Of a stretch of 64,000 nucleotides of DNA, positions 48,006 to 58,256 are shown piece by piece (the first letter of the stretch is position 1; the number at the start of each line of letters is the position of its first letter). The notes beneath the pieces are model-generated. The model was not told where the DNA came from and ran no database searches. It saw nothing but the letters and a program-made list of their open reading frames with translations. The position numbers and the translations under genes were made by a program. The stretch is from Marchantia polymorpha subsp. ruderalis (lineage: Eukaryota; Streptophyta; Marchantiopsida; Marchantiales; Marchantiaceae), in assembly GCA_037833965.1 (NCBI GenBank), contig AP031358.1:2860001-2924000 (forward strand), written 5' to 3'.

Positions 48006-50660
48006 GGTCGGCTCTTGCTCGTGAAGAACGTCTCACTTGATGGCCGCGCCGGCTGTACGCTGGAACGGTCTTCGCTCTCACGCGCGGCTTCACGCTCCGC
48101 CGTCGTCGATTAAACTCTCACGCTCGAATCGGCGGATTTGAACTCCGCGAGCGTATTACCCCGCGGACATGGGGGCGTAGCGCCGAAGGCGAGTTTTCCG
48201 CCTTGCGCGGTACACTTGTTCGTACCGCCCCTCGGCCAATCCCCCTCTGCCTTGACGCGTGTGTCTGCATGTCGGACAAAAGTTCAACTCCTGCCTGTGC
48301 GCAGGCAGGAGCCTCGGCGGATACTCCGCCGGCACGGGACTTCATCCTCCTGTGCACAGGCGGTCGCCTGTGCGCAGGCGAATTCCGTACGCGGCGCTGC
48401 GCTGGCGCGGAAGGCGTTGACCGTGGTCAGCCGTCTCCGTCCAGTCTGTCCGTTCCTTGTCTCTTCGTCGGCGCTTCCGCCGCCGCAACTCCGTCCGTCC
48501 AAGAGCGCATCCACCCGTCCCGTCCGCATGGTCCGTACCGATTTGATTACTCTGGCGGCTCTTCCGCCGTACGCGGCGCTGCGCTGGCGCGGAAGGCGCC
48601 GTACACTTTCTACCTCACAAGGCGCATTTCTAGGGCCCAAGGCGGATTTCCCGCCGACGCCGAAGCGCCTGTGCACAGGCGAGCGCCTGTGCGTAGGCGG
48701 ACTTCGCGCCTCCCCTAACCCTACTTCGCCTGTGCACAGGCGAACGCCTTCGTCCGCGCATAGGACAAAACTTGATTCCCCCTTCCGCGTAGGCGGAATT
48801 CGCGCCGGTGGCGAACTCTTTCCGCCGTAGGCGACCGCCTCCGTTTCTTCCAATAGTGATAACTCCCTAAGTCCTCATCCGTTCCAAGCGTTCTTGGACT
48901 CGTTGGAATCAGTGCGTCGAGCTCTTTCCAACGGGACCCTAACTTGGTCAAGGCGCCCGAGGGTTGACCTAATTATGGAGGATTTCCCTACAGCCGCGGA
49001 CGCAACCTCCGAAGGCGGGTTTTGCGCCTTGCGTCGTAGGGGTCCTAACTGCAGAGCTCGCAGGGAGGGTGGTGCCTGTCCTTACTGCTGCACCCCAAAT
49101 CCCAGATTCTACAAAATCCCTCGAGAATCCCCGCGATCTTCCGGATTCACTCCGTTTTGATGTACCGAAGGCTATTTACAATGCTGCCAGGGTACAGTTT
49201 TCCAAAAATGTTTTAATTTCCTCAAAATTGCCAAAAGTGGGGTACCACAGCAGCAGCTGTAAATAGTAATCGGTACGCGAAACCAGAGTAAAAAGAGGAT
49301 CGAGGACAGTCAAGGGGTTTTGGGCTTAGGCCACAGTGGGACGCTTGGGACGGAACGGGCGGTTCATGCTGCAGGATCAGCTTCGAGCACCTTCGGCGGT
49401 AGATCACTCATAACTTTCTCAATTCGTAACGCCTTGAGTTGCTTCGGGTCTTGTTGCAAAGAGCTCGCGACGCTCGTTCTAACGAGACCAAGAACTTGTG
49501 AAACGGATGAGAGGTCACTGAGTTATGAGTGTCGGAAGTTACTGATGGGGGGGCCTTCGGCGGTAGAGCGACTTTGGCGGTACGCCTTCGGCGGAAGAAC
49601 CGCCGGAAGATGCGCCTTGGGCGGTAGACGCCTTCGGTCAACGCCTTCGGGTCAACGCCTTCGGCGATACGGGAGAGTGCATTCGGCGGAAGAGTGAAAC
49701 CCTCATAACTTTCTCAATGCGCAACGCCTCGACTTGGTTAGGGTCTCGTTGGAAAGAGCTCGACGCGCTGATTCTAACGAGCCCAATAACGAGCCCAACG
49801 AGAATTCCGGGAGTTATGAAGGTCGCAAGATACTCAGCTTTCCGCCTGCGCACAGGCGAAGAAAATTTTGTCCTATGCGCGGACGAAGGAAGTTCGCCTG
49901 TGCACAGGCGCTTCGGCGTCGGCGGGAAATCCGCCTTGGGCCCTAGAAATGCGCCTTGTGAGGTAGAAAGTGTACGGCGCCTTCTGCACCAGCTCAGCGC
50001 CGCGGACGGACAGGTCAGCGCAGCGGACGGCCAGGTCATCGCCGCGGACGGACTGTGGATAGGCGAACGCCTTCGGCGGAAGAGGAAAACCAACATAACT
50101 TTCTCAATTCTTAGCGGTTTGACTTGATTCGGGTCTCGTTGGAAAGAACTCGACGAGCTGGTTCCAACGAGACCAAGATCTATTGAAACGGATAAGGCGT
50201 CAATGAGTTATGAGCGTTGAAAGCGGCTGTCATGGTTAGGCGTGAGGCCTTCGGCGTTAACAGTTAGAGGGGCCTTCGGCCCAAGGCGGCCTGCGAGTAG
50301 GCGGCTTGCGTGTAGGACGCGTGGGACCCACAGTCCTCGGATTTTGGAGAAGGAATTTTGGCCTAGGTTGAGAGATCTTGCGGGGTCCATATCTTTGCGA
50401 TGGACGGTCGGATGGATCTGAAATTTTGTGGGGCCGTTGATCTCGGCCGGCCACGCATGCCTGCAAATTTTCAGCCTCAGATCTTGGATGGTAAGGCGCT
50501 GGCGGCTCTGTACACAGTAGGCTTAGGATTCTGATTTAGGGTTAGGGTTAGATTTAGGTTGTAAGTTAGAGGGGAAGGCAGACGCCGACTCCTCACGTGT
50601 AGGTTCTGTTGCGGCTCGCACCATGGTAGTGCAGTGTAGTGTTAGGTAGGACTTAGAAGG

Positions 50661-50669
50661 TATAAAATA
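50661..50669 (+). promoter_or_regulatory. TATA box in the shortened element
   Basis: TATAAAATA lies on the + strand, with the same CCAGGC hairpin just downstream and the same distance to the element end as in the longer copies. In this copy it drives toward the methyltransferase half at 51636. Confidence 0.55.
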
Positions 50670-51635
50670 GTTCCAGGCGTTTTGCCTGGGGTTCTTTCCC
50701 ATCAGAAGTGCAGATCAGGAACCCATTTCCTTTGCGTGTTTGTGTCCTTGAGTTCTGTCACAACGCACGAGGAGTTACAACTTAGCGTTCCGCATTTTGT
50801 AGCTGAAGGCCTTCGGCCGAATGTTCAGAGCTAGTACATTGGTTAGAGACTTGAGTAGTTCGGATCTGCACCTGCGGGTGACTGCCGATGCTCAGAGCCA
50901 GTGACTAGTTAGATACTTGAACAGTTTCGCCCCTACACCTTCGAGTGTTTCTTTCTGATTGTACTCCTTGGGATTTTTCCCCTGAATGCCAAAGTGAAGT
51001 TTTGCTACTTCGTGTAAGCCTTGGTTGTAAATTCAGGTTACGCTGCAGCAGGTGCCTTGAGGGTAACCCCTGTAGTATTTCTAGGAATGACAAGTGCCTG
51101 AGAATTCAAACTCTTCAATAGACTGTTGTTGTGTTACTGGAATGTTTCACAGTGAGTCCTTCAGTGCGGACCTGTGTTCTCTGCGCGTTTTGTGAGTTGA
51201 GAGTGTTGTTCACCGCGTAGGAGTGACTTCGATCCGAAGTAGGCAGTCCAAACCGGGTTTCCTACACTAGCAGCAAGCTAGTGGAAGTGTTGTAAAAGCC
51301 GGAGTTGGAAGTCACTGCCCGCAGCTTTGCCGAGTGTGCTCGCGAGAGACTTTCCCCCTGAAATCTTGAAGTAGAGGTCCTAACGGATCTCTGGGTTGTA
51401 TTTCTGTAGTTTCAGGTGTGTGTGTGTGTGTGTTACGCTGCACTGTGCGACCTCCGAGTGCGCTCCGAGTGGACACTTGCAGTATTTCTGGGAGTGACAG
51501 TCGCCTGAGAATTCAAACTCATCAATAGTCTGTTAAACGTTACACTTTGTACCCTGTGTGTTCCTCTGTCCCTGTGGATTCGACCTTTCTACCACTATAT
51601 TGCAGTTTTAGCCTTTAGTGGGTTATTACATGGGC

Positions 51636-52858
51636 ATGGAGCAGGGTTACATGACCCGAGATCTCGGATGTTTTGGGAGATGCTACGAGTGTTACGTCAT
51701 CTCCAGGAGCAGCAGACACGTTCTCCCGCATACATTCTAGAGAACGTACCATTGTTGGGTGACACTCGGGCCCAGTTGATGGCGAGTGTCCATGAGGTCA
51801 GGGCATGGATTGGATCAGCTGTGTTGTTGGATGCTGCGAGGGTTGGTTCACGTGCTCATCGTGCACGTTTGTGGTGGACCAACCTTGTACCACGAGAGAT
51901 ATTGCGTCATGCGTATGATTCTGTGCATCGTGATCCTACCCTCACCGTTGACAGGATCTTGGATGTCTCTCGATACTCTCAGGTGGTGAGAGTGGCGGAT
52001 AGGTCACCCATGGCATTGGTGAACCACGTAGGTCAGCCTCGGATGGCTTTGCCTACGCTGGTCAGTTATCCGGCATCACATGCATATCGTGATGGGGGAC
52101 CTGGACTACTGTGGGACAGTGTTCTACATCAGTTGGTGGAGCCCAACGCTGATGAGAGAGAGCGTGCGATGGGATTTCTTACTGGTGTGACCGCGGCTTC
52201 TTCAGTTTCAGAGGCATCGCGTCGTCAGGTTTTGGGTCAGGCTATGGACTTGAACTGCTTGACATGGATTGTGAGCTTGGGTTTGGCCGAGCAACGCCGT
52301 TTGCGCGCAGATTTGGTGGTTGTTACACCACTTATTAGCTCATTGCCTACCGGGACGGTAGTGGCAATGGCTGGGGGCGATCTGCGAGATATTCGTCATC
52401 CTTGGAGTTCATGGGACGTGACGAGAGTAGACGCCCATGCAGTTGGAGATGTTGGTCACGGGGAGGTTGCTACGAAGGAGGGTACAGAGAACCCTCCTTT
52501 GGAGGAGGTGTCATAGCAACCAGTGACAGTATCGCCTCCCTCTTGTGGCTCCATGGAGGAGGAGTGGGAGCCATCGATTGGTTCTCAGATCACCGGAGGA
52601 GAGAGGCGACGGTTGATACAATTCCTACGTGACTATAGGAGTTGTTTTGCCTTCAGTATGAAGGAGTTGGGTACTTTGATTGGACCCGGCATACGGATAG
52701 AGTTGGCTAGTGATACGCCAATCTTCCGTCGTCCCTATCGATATAGTGATATGGAAAGGGACTTGATTAAGAGTCGGACGTTGGAGTTATTGGAGGCTGG
52801 GTTAGTGGAGTTGTCGCATGGTGAGTATGCTTCAGCCACTGTTATGCCAGCGAAGAAG
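51636..52858 (+). pseudogene. C-terminal half of DNA methyltransferase and start of reverse transcriptase
   Basis: With the inserted element and one TGGGC removed, this continues the upstream frame exactly. It carries motif VI (ILENVPLLG, near 51735-51757), motif VIII (SRAHRARLWWTN, near 51846-51882; DNMT3 has AAHRAR here), and motifs IX-X (ERERAMGF near 52152-52176; RRQVLGQAM near 52220-52246). All key catalytic signatures of a C5 methyltransferase are present and in the unpermuted order, which argues against DRM. A third in-frame TAG is at 52514. The RT N-terminal part follows (RPYRYSDMERDLIKSRTLELLEAGL), up to the insertion point after AKK. It is broken and not functional in this copy. Confidence 0.85.
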
Positions 52859-55800
52859 TGTAATAACCCACTAAAGGCTAAAACTGCAATATAGTGGTAG
52901 AAAGGTCGAACCCACAGGGACAGAGGAACACACAGGGTACAAAGTGTCACGTTTTAACAGACTATTGAGGAGTTTGAATTCTCAGGCAACTGTCACTCCC
53001 AGAAATACTGCAAGTGTCCACTCGGAGCGCACTCGGAGGTCGCAAAGTGCAGCGTAACACACACACACACACACACCTGAAACTACAGAAACACAACCCA
53101 GAGATCCGTTAGGACCTCTACTTCAAGATTTCAGGGGGAAAGTCTCTCACGAGCACACTCGGCAAAGCTGCGGGCAGTGACTCCCAACTCCGGCTTTTAC
53201 AACACTTCCACTAGCTTGCTGCTAGTGTAGGAAACCCGGTTTGGACTGCCTACTTCGGATCGAAGTCACTCCTACGCGGTGAACAACACTCTCAACTCAC
53301 AAAACGCGCAGAGAACACAGGTCCGCACTGAAGGACTCACTGTGAAACATTCCAGTAACACAACAACAGTCTATTGAAGAGTTTGAATTCTCAGGCACTT
53401 GTCATTCCCAGAAATACTACAGGGGTTACCCTCAAGGCACCTGCTGCAGCGTAACCTGAATTTACAACCAAGGCTTACACGAAGTAGCAAAACTTCACTT
53501 TGGCATTCAGGGGAAAAATCCCAAGGGAGTACAATCAGAAAGAAACACTCGAAGGTGTAGGGGCGAAACTGTTCAAGTATCTAACTAGTCACTGGCTCTG
53601 AGCATCGGCAGTCACCCGCAGGTGCAGATCCGAACTACTCAAGTCTCTAACCAATGTACTAGCTTTGAACATTCGGCCGAAGGCCTTCAGCTACAAAATG
53701 CGGAACGCTAAGTTGTAACTCCTCGTGCGTGGTGACAGAACTCAAGGACACAAACACGCAAAGGAAATGGGTTCCTGATCTGCACTTCTGATGGGAAAGA
53801 ACCCCAGGCAAAACGCCTGGAACTATTTTATACCTTCTAAGTCCTACCTAGCACTACACTGCACTACGCTACACGCCTGCACGGAACCACGCTACACTAC
53901 ACTCCGCGGAACCTGTACTACGTCTCCTGCGCGGTCGACTGCCGCGCACTAACTCCCTACCCTGCCACTCTTCCGCTCGACTACGCAGTCCCAACCGCTG
54001 CAAAGCCGCGGACACCTCCCCCTCGAGGGCGGACATGGTATCCTGTGCCTTCGACAGAAAGGCCTCGAGCTTCTTTGCTACCTTCCGCCGACTCCTACTG
54101 TCGCCTGACAACAACCCGGCTGCGCGCAATTCAAACTCACGCAGTGTGAGTTTCTCCTGCGCCTTCACTTCCCAGTGGGCGTAGCCCTTGAGACAGTGGG
54201 CGACTCGCCTCGCCGTCTCCACCTTCGTGCGATCCGCCTCCTTCCTGCGATCCTCTTCAATCGTCACTAATTGCGATTCGGCTTCAGCACGTTGCGCTCT
54301 CAATTCGCCACACTCTGACTGCAAACTGCGGATTAATTCTTCATCCGCCTGCCGTGCGAGCTGACATTGTTCCAACAACCGCGTCTGTCGCACGAGCTCC
54401 TCTGACAAAATCCGATTCTGGGCCTGCTCAGAGTTGAGTGCTTCCTTGACCTTCACCTGCTCCTTGGTGAGCTCGCCCAGTTTCTCATCCTTCATCTTCT
54501 CGGAGTGCTTGTAGAATTTCTGATTAAGCTTGTACTGACCCCACAAGCACTCATGCTTCTCCTTCAAGTCCCTCAACTCCTGGTCCACTCTAGCTAATAG
54601 CTTGCTGGTGTGGACTTTAGTGCGAGTCCGCCTGCGCACTAACTCGATGTAAGATCCCGGCTGGAGTGGGTCGGCGTATTTATCGACCTTGCGATCCAAG
54701 TACCGCAGCAACGGAATCACCTGCTCAGAGAGCGCCGCCGCCGGCGCTCCAACAATTTCCTCCTCCTCCTCCTCGGTGTCTTCTGCTCCTGACATTTCTT
54801 CCGTGGAGCCTCCGTCATCATCATCCGAGTGGAGAATTTCAGTCGCCATTGATTGTGTCGGCGACTGCCCCGAGTGGGGCTGCACGTCCTCGACGTGTGC
54901 TGCCTGCGAAGGCACGGCTGCAGCCTCGCTGCTCGTCGCCAGAATGTCTAAGGCGGAAGGCGAATGTATCCGAGCGGCATCCCCGTCGCTCGCTGGTTGA
55001 TTGCATACCGCATTCTCTCTGTCGCCGTCGTCCGTCGCCGAAGGCGATTGAGCGGAGGGTGGCTGCGCGGGGTTGGATTGCGCATCGCGCATCGAGATTT
55101 CATCCCGCGGACAGTCACTCCGCTCCTCCGTCTGCTGCTCCCTTGGTCGGTCCGTGGGGGCTGTGCTCGGCCCGTGCGCAGGCGCATTTGCCGGCGCCTT
55201 GTCCGCCGCAGGCGTAGCGCCGCGGACATCTATCGCCGAAGGCGACATGGCCGGGGGCCGCACGCCCGATGTTCCTTGGCCTATAGGCCCTACCGCCGAA
55301 GGCGCATCTATCGGCGTACTTCCCGCCGATGGTGCGGCCTCCGCACGCTCTCTGCTCGTATCTCCTCGGCTCGAAGGCCCTGGCGCCGAAGGCGCAAATT
55401 GCGGCGCGTGGTGCGCCGGTGGGTCTGGCCCCGAGGGCCGGTGTCTCGTAGGCGGTTCTTCCGCCGGCTCCTTCCCCTTCCTACGTTGGAACGGGGGTGA
55501 TTCTTGCCTGTGCACAGGCGGCACGTGCGGAGGTGTTCTGTGCACAGGTGACCTGTGCACAGGCGAGCGCCTGTGCACAGGCGGACTGCTCCTTCCCACG
55601 CGTAAGCGTAGATCCACGTCCACTTGTGTTCGCCGGTCCGCGGAGGCTCGTCCGTCCGCGGAGGTTCGCCTGTGCGCAAACGGAACATCTGTCCGCATCG
55701 CACGTGGTAACTCCGGAGGCCCTTGGCCCGTAGGCGGCCTCTCTCCCGACGAGGTTGCAGCGTGGCCCGTCGCTCCTGCGGTCGTCCGCGCTTCCTCTCG

Positions 55801-58251
55801 CCTCTCTGGCGACGCACTTCCTATCTCCGTCGCAATCGTCGCCGTGTCTGCACTGTCAGCTGGTAACACCAGTCTGCGTGCCTTCTGCTTCGGCCGGCTG
55901 TATGGCTCGCACAGCGGCCGCGGTCGAATGGGAGCAGAGGGTTCTTGATGCTGCTCCTCTTCAGACTCTTCCCTCCATCGCCGCTTCCGCGGCACTCGCG
56001 CTGCAGGGGTGTGTCTCCCTTCGTCCCTCCGTCTTGATGGGGTCGAAGTCGGTGACTCCTCTGCATCAGTATCGACCTCGTTCTCCCGCACATACTTCCC
56101 GGGATGGTCGATGGACAATGGCGGAAAATGTTCAAGCTCCGCCGCTGTCAAACAATTCCGCTGTCGATAAAAATTGATGAGGAAAGGAGAAAGATGGTTT
56201 AGAGTTCCCCCCTTCTCCTCAAACGCGTGCTGTCGCATCACCCTGTGCAGGATGCTCGCCCAGTGAATTGGAGTTCCCTCGATGACGCACTCCACAAAAG
56301 AGACCTGCCACAATGTGATGTAGCAGGCGCGGTGCGGCTGCAGTAATTGCATCAGCGCCGCGGACAGAGTCCGGCGAAATCGATCCTTGTAGTCACGGGT
56401 CCTGTACCCATTCTTGGTAGACCTCCCGGTCTTGAACAGCTCCACAAATTGCGCCTCTTCTTGCTTGGTCACCTTGATGCTCTCACTGTCGAAAAGGAGA
56501 TGCCCTGGCATGCCAGCACATCTTCCCAACGCCTGCGCCCAATCTTGGACTGTCCACCGGTCAACATGCGGACGCAATCCGCGCGAGGGTGGTCCCTGTG
56601 GCTCTAGCCACTCGCGCACCATATTCGCGCAGATGTAATTCCATCCCCATAGCAAGAAATCGAGCTTTCTTGCTATTAAGCGCTCTTCGAAAGCGCGCAG
56701 TCCGTTCTGCGGTAGGCGAAGTGGCACCATCCGCAATCTGCTCGGTCTCGTCATTGCGTTCCTGGGGTTCGCTCGCCCGCTCATTCTACTTCCGCACTGT
56801 CCGCGTTTCTTTCTCTCTCGGCAAACTCTAATCGCTCTCAATTCCAAATCACGCGCACTCACTTCTCCCTCAATCAACAAGAAATCTCCTGTGTGACGAC
56901 GTCGAGAATGGTCCGCAGCCAGCAGATGGATGCGCGCAGCGCGCACAAGAGATTGGAATCGCGAATTCAAGAATGGGACGTTCTCCGCCGCCCGGTCGAA
57001 GGTCATGGTCGGCTCTTGGTCGTGAAGAACGTCTCACTTGATGGCCGCGCCGGCTGTACGCTGGAACGGTCTTCGCTCTCACGCGCGGCTTCACGCTCCG
57101 CCGTCGTCGATTAAACTCTCACGCTCGAATTGGCGGATTTGAACTCCGCGAGCGTGTCACCCTGTGGACATGGGGGCGTAGCGCCGAAGGCGAGTTTTCC
57201 GCCTTGCGCGGTACACTTGTTCGTACCGCCCCTCGGCCAATCTCCTTCTGCCTTGACGCGTGTGTCCGCATGTCGGACAAAAATTCAACTCCTGCCTGTG
57301 CGCAGGCAGGGGCCTCGGCGGATCCTCCGCCGGCGCGGAACTTGAACATCCTCCTGTGCACAGGCGTTCGCCTGTGCGCAGGCGAATTCCGTCCGCGGCG
57401 CTGCGCTGGCGCGGAAGGCGTTGACCGTGGTCAGCCGTCTCCGTCCAGTCTGTCCGTTCCTTGTCTCTCCGTCGGCGCTTCCGCCGCCGCAACTCCGTCC
57501 GTCCAAGAGCGCATCCACCCGTGCCGTCCGCACGGTCCGTACCTGTTGGATTACTCTGGCGGCTCTTCCGACGTACGCGGCGCTGCGCTGGCGCGGAAGG
57601 CGCCGTACACTTCTACCTCACAAGGCGCATTTCTAGGGCCCAAGGCGGATTTCCCGCCGACGCCGAAGTGCCTGTGCACAGGCGTTCGCCTGTGCGTAGG
57701 CGGACTTCGCGCCTTCCCTAACCCTACTTCGCCTGTGCACAGGCGAACGCCTTCGTCCGTGCATAGGACAAAACTTGAATCCCCCTTCCGCGTAGGCGGA
57801 ATTCGCGCCGGTGGCGAACTCCTTCCGCCGTAGGCGACCGCCTCCGTTTCTTCCAGTAACGATAACTCCCTAAGTCCTCGTCCGTTCCAAGCGTTCTTGG
57901 GCTCGTTAGAATCAGCGCGTCGAGCTCTTTCCAACGGGACCCTAACTTGGTCAAGGCGCCCGAGGGTTGACCTAATCACGGGGGTTTCCCTACAGCCGCG
58001 GACGCAACCTCCGAAGGCGGGTTTTGCGCCTTGCGCCGTAGAGATCCTAACTGCGGAGCTCGCAGGGAGGGTGGTGCCTGTGCTTGCTGCGGCACCCCAA
58101 ATCCCAGATTCTACAAGATCCCTCGAGAATCCCCGCGATCTTCCGGATTCACTCTGTTTTGATGTACCGAAGGCTATTTACAATGCTGCCGGGGTACAGT
58201 TTTTCAAAAATGTTTTAATTTCCTCAAAATTGCCAAAAGTGGGGTACCACA
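52859..58251 (-). mobile_element. 5.39-kb TGT..ACA element with ORF, copy 2
   Basis: The + strand ends are TGTAATAACCC (52859) and GGGGTACCACA (58251). The duplication AGAAG flanks it at 52854-52858 and 58252-58256, inside the RT finger region of the gypsy element. Length is one base different from copy 1. The two are nearly identical along their whole length, including leader, ORF and tail, so both moved recently or are products of a recent duplication. Different target duplications show they are separate insertions. Same orientation as copy 1. Confidence 0.9.
53869..57006 (-). CDS. Element-encoded coiled-coil protein, 1045 aa, copy 2
   Basis: This protein is near-identical to that of copy 1, with scattered substitutions (for example several in the low-complexity middle and a few in the coiled coil) and a net loss of one residue. 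Domain order is the same: globular N-terminal part, Pro/Ser/Arg low-complexity middle with Pro-Val-His-Arg units, acidic cluster, C-terminal coiled coil. The frame has stayed open in both copies over more than a thousand codons. Either the protein is under constraint or the copies are very young. A TATA box (53825-53833) lies shortly after the stop. Function unknown. Confidence 0.75.
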   Translation of the reverse strand: MTFDRAAENVPFLNSRFQSLVRAARIHLLAADHSRRRHTGDFLLIEGEVSARDLELRAIRVCRERKKRGQCGSRMSGRANPRNAMTRPSRLRMVPLRLPQNGLRAFEERLIARKLDFLLWGWNYICANMVREWLEPQGPPSRGLRPHVDRWTVQDWAQALGRCAGMPGHLLFDSESIKVTKQEEAQFVELFKTGRSTKNGYRTRDYKDRFRRTLSAALMQLLQPHRACYITLWQVSFVECVIEGTPIHWASILHRVMRQHAFEEKGGTLNHLSPFLINFYRQRNCLTAAELEHFPPLSIDHPGKYVRENEVDTDAEESPTSTPSRRRDEGRHTPAARVPRKRRWREESEEEQHQEPSAPIRPRPLCEPYSRPKQKARRLVLPADSADTATIATEIGSASPERREEARTTAGATGHAATSSGERPPTGQGPPELPRAMRTDVPFAHRRTSADGRASADRRTQVDVDLRLRVGRSSPPVHRRSPVHRSPVHRTPPHVPPVHRQESPPFQRRKGKEPAEEPPTRHRPSGPDPPAHHAPQFAPSAPGPSSRGDTSRERAEAAPSAGSTPIDAPSAVGPIGQGTSGVRPPAMSPSAIDVRGATPAADKAPANAPAHGPSTAPTDRPREQQTEERSDCPRDEISMRDAQSNPAQPPSAQSPSATDDGDRENAVCNQPASDGDAARIHSPSALDILATSSEAAAVPSQAAHVEDVQPHSGQSPTQSMATEILHSDDDDGGSTEEMSGAEDTEEEEEEIVGAPAAALSEQVIPLLRYLDRKVDKYADPLQPGSYIELVRRRTRTKVHTSKLLARVDQELRDLKEKHECLWGQYKLNQKFYKHSEKMKDEKLGELTKEQVKVKEALNSEQAQNRILSEELVRQTRLLEQCQLARQADEELIRSLQSECGELRAQRAEAESQLVTIEEDRRKEADRTKVETARRVAHCLKGYAHWEVKAQEKLTLREFELRAAGLLSGDSRSRRKVAKKLEAFLSKAQDTMSALEGEVSAALQRLGLRSRAEEWQGRELVRGSRPRRRRSTGSAECSVAWFRAGV

Positions 58252-58256
58252 AGAAG

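Larger units (their letters stand above)
43858..49249 (-). mobile_element. 5.39-kb TGT..ACA element with ORF, copy 1 (nested)
   Basis: The + strand ends are TGTAATAACCC (43858) and GGGGTACCACA (49249). The duplication GCAGC flanks it at 43853-43857 and 49250-49254. It sits inside the shortened element. Sense is the - strand: start TGTGGTACCCC, about 1.24 kb of leader, the ORF at 48005-44865, then a TATA box and about 0.96 kb to the end. I find no direct or inverted repeat of its two ends beyond about 11 imperfect bases. TG...CA ends with a 5-bp duplication and a late TATA box are what a single long terminal repeat would show. Confidence 0.85.
43791..51630 (+). mobile_element. Shortened TGT..ACA element inserted in the DNMT domain
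   Basis: The left end is TGTGGTAACCCAC, the right end GGGTTATTACA, and both sides carry the 5-bp duplication TGGGC (43786-43790 and 51631-51635). Without the element nested inside it (43858-49249 plus one GCAGC), it is about 2.44 kb. It matches the outer parts of the 5.39-kb copies but lies in the opposite orientation and lacks their long ORF. It is therefore an internally deleted family member with sense on the + strand. Its last 1 kb (about 50620-51630) mirrors 43858-44870. That makes a false impression of 1-kb terminal inverted repeats. Confidence 0.9.

Noticed and set aside
50536..50560. Internal telomere-type repeat (TTTAGGGTTAGGGTTAG)
   Set aside because: Only two to three imperfect units inside the tail of a transposable element; too short to mean anything.
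43858..51630. A DNA transposon with 1-kb terminal inverted repeats
   Set aside because: The inverted 1-kb ends (43858-44870 and 50620-51630) belong to two different insertions of one family in opposite orientation. Each has its own target duplication (GCAGC and TGGGC) and its own second end (49249 and 43791).
52735..52950. Identical short - strand frames at 43617-43949 and 52735-52950
   Set aside because: They arise from the shared 3' end of the inserted elements running into flanking gypsy sequence; not genes.
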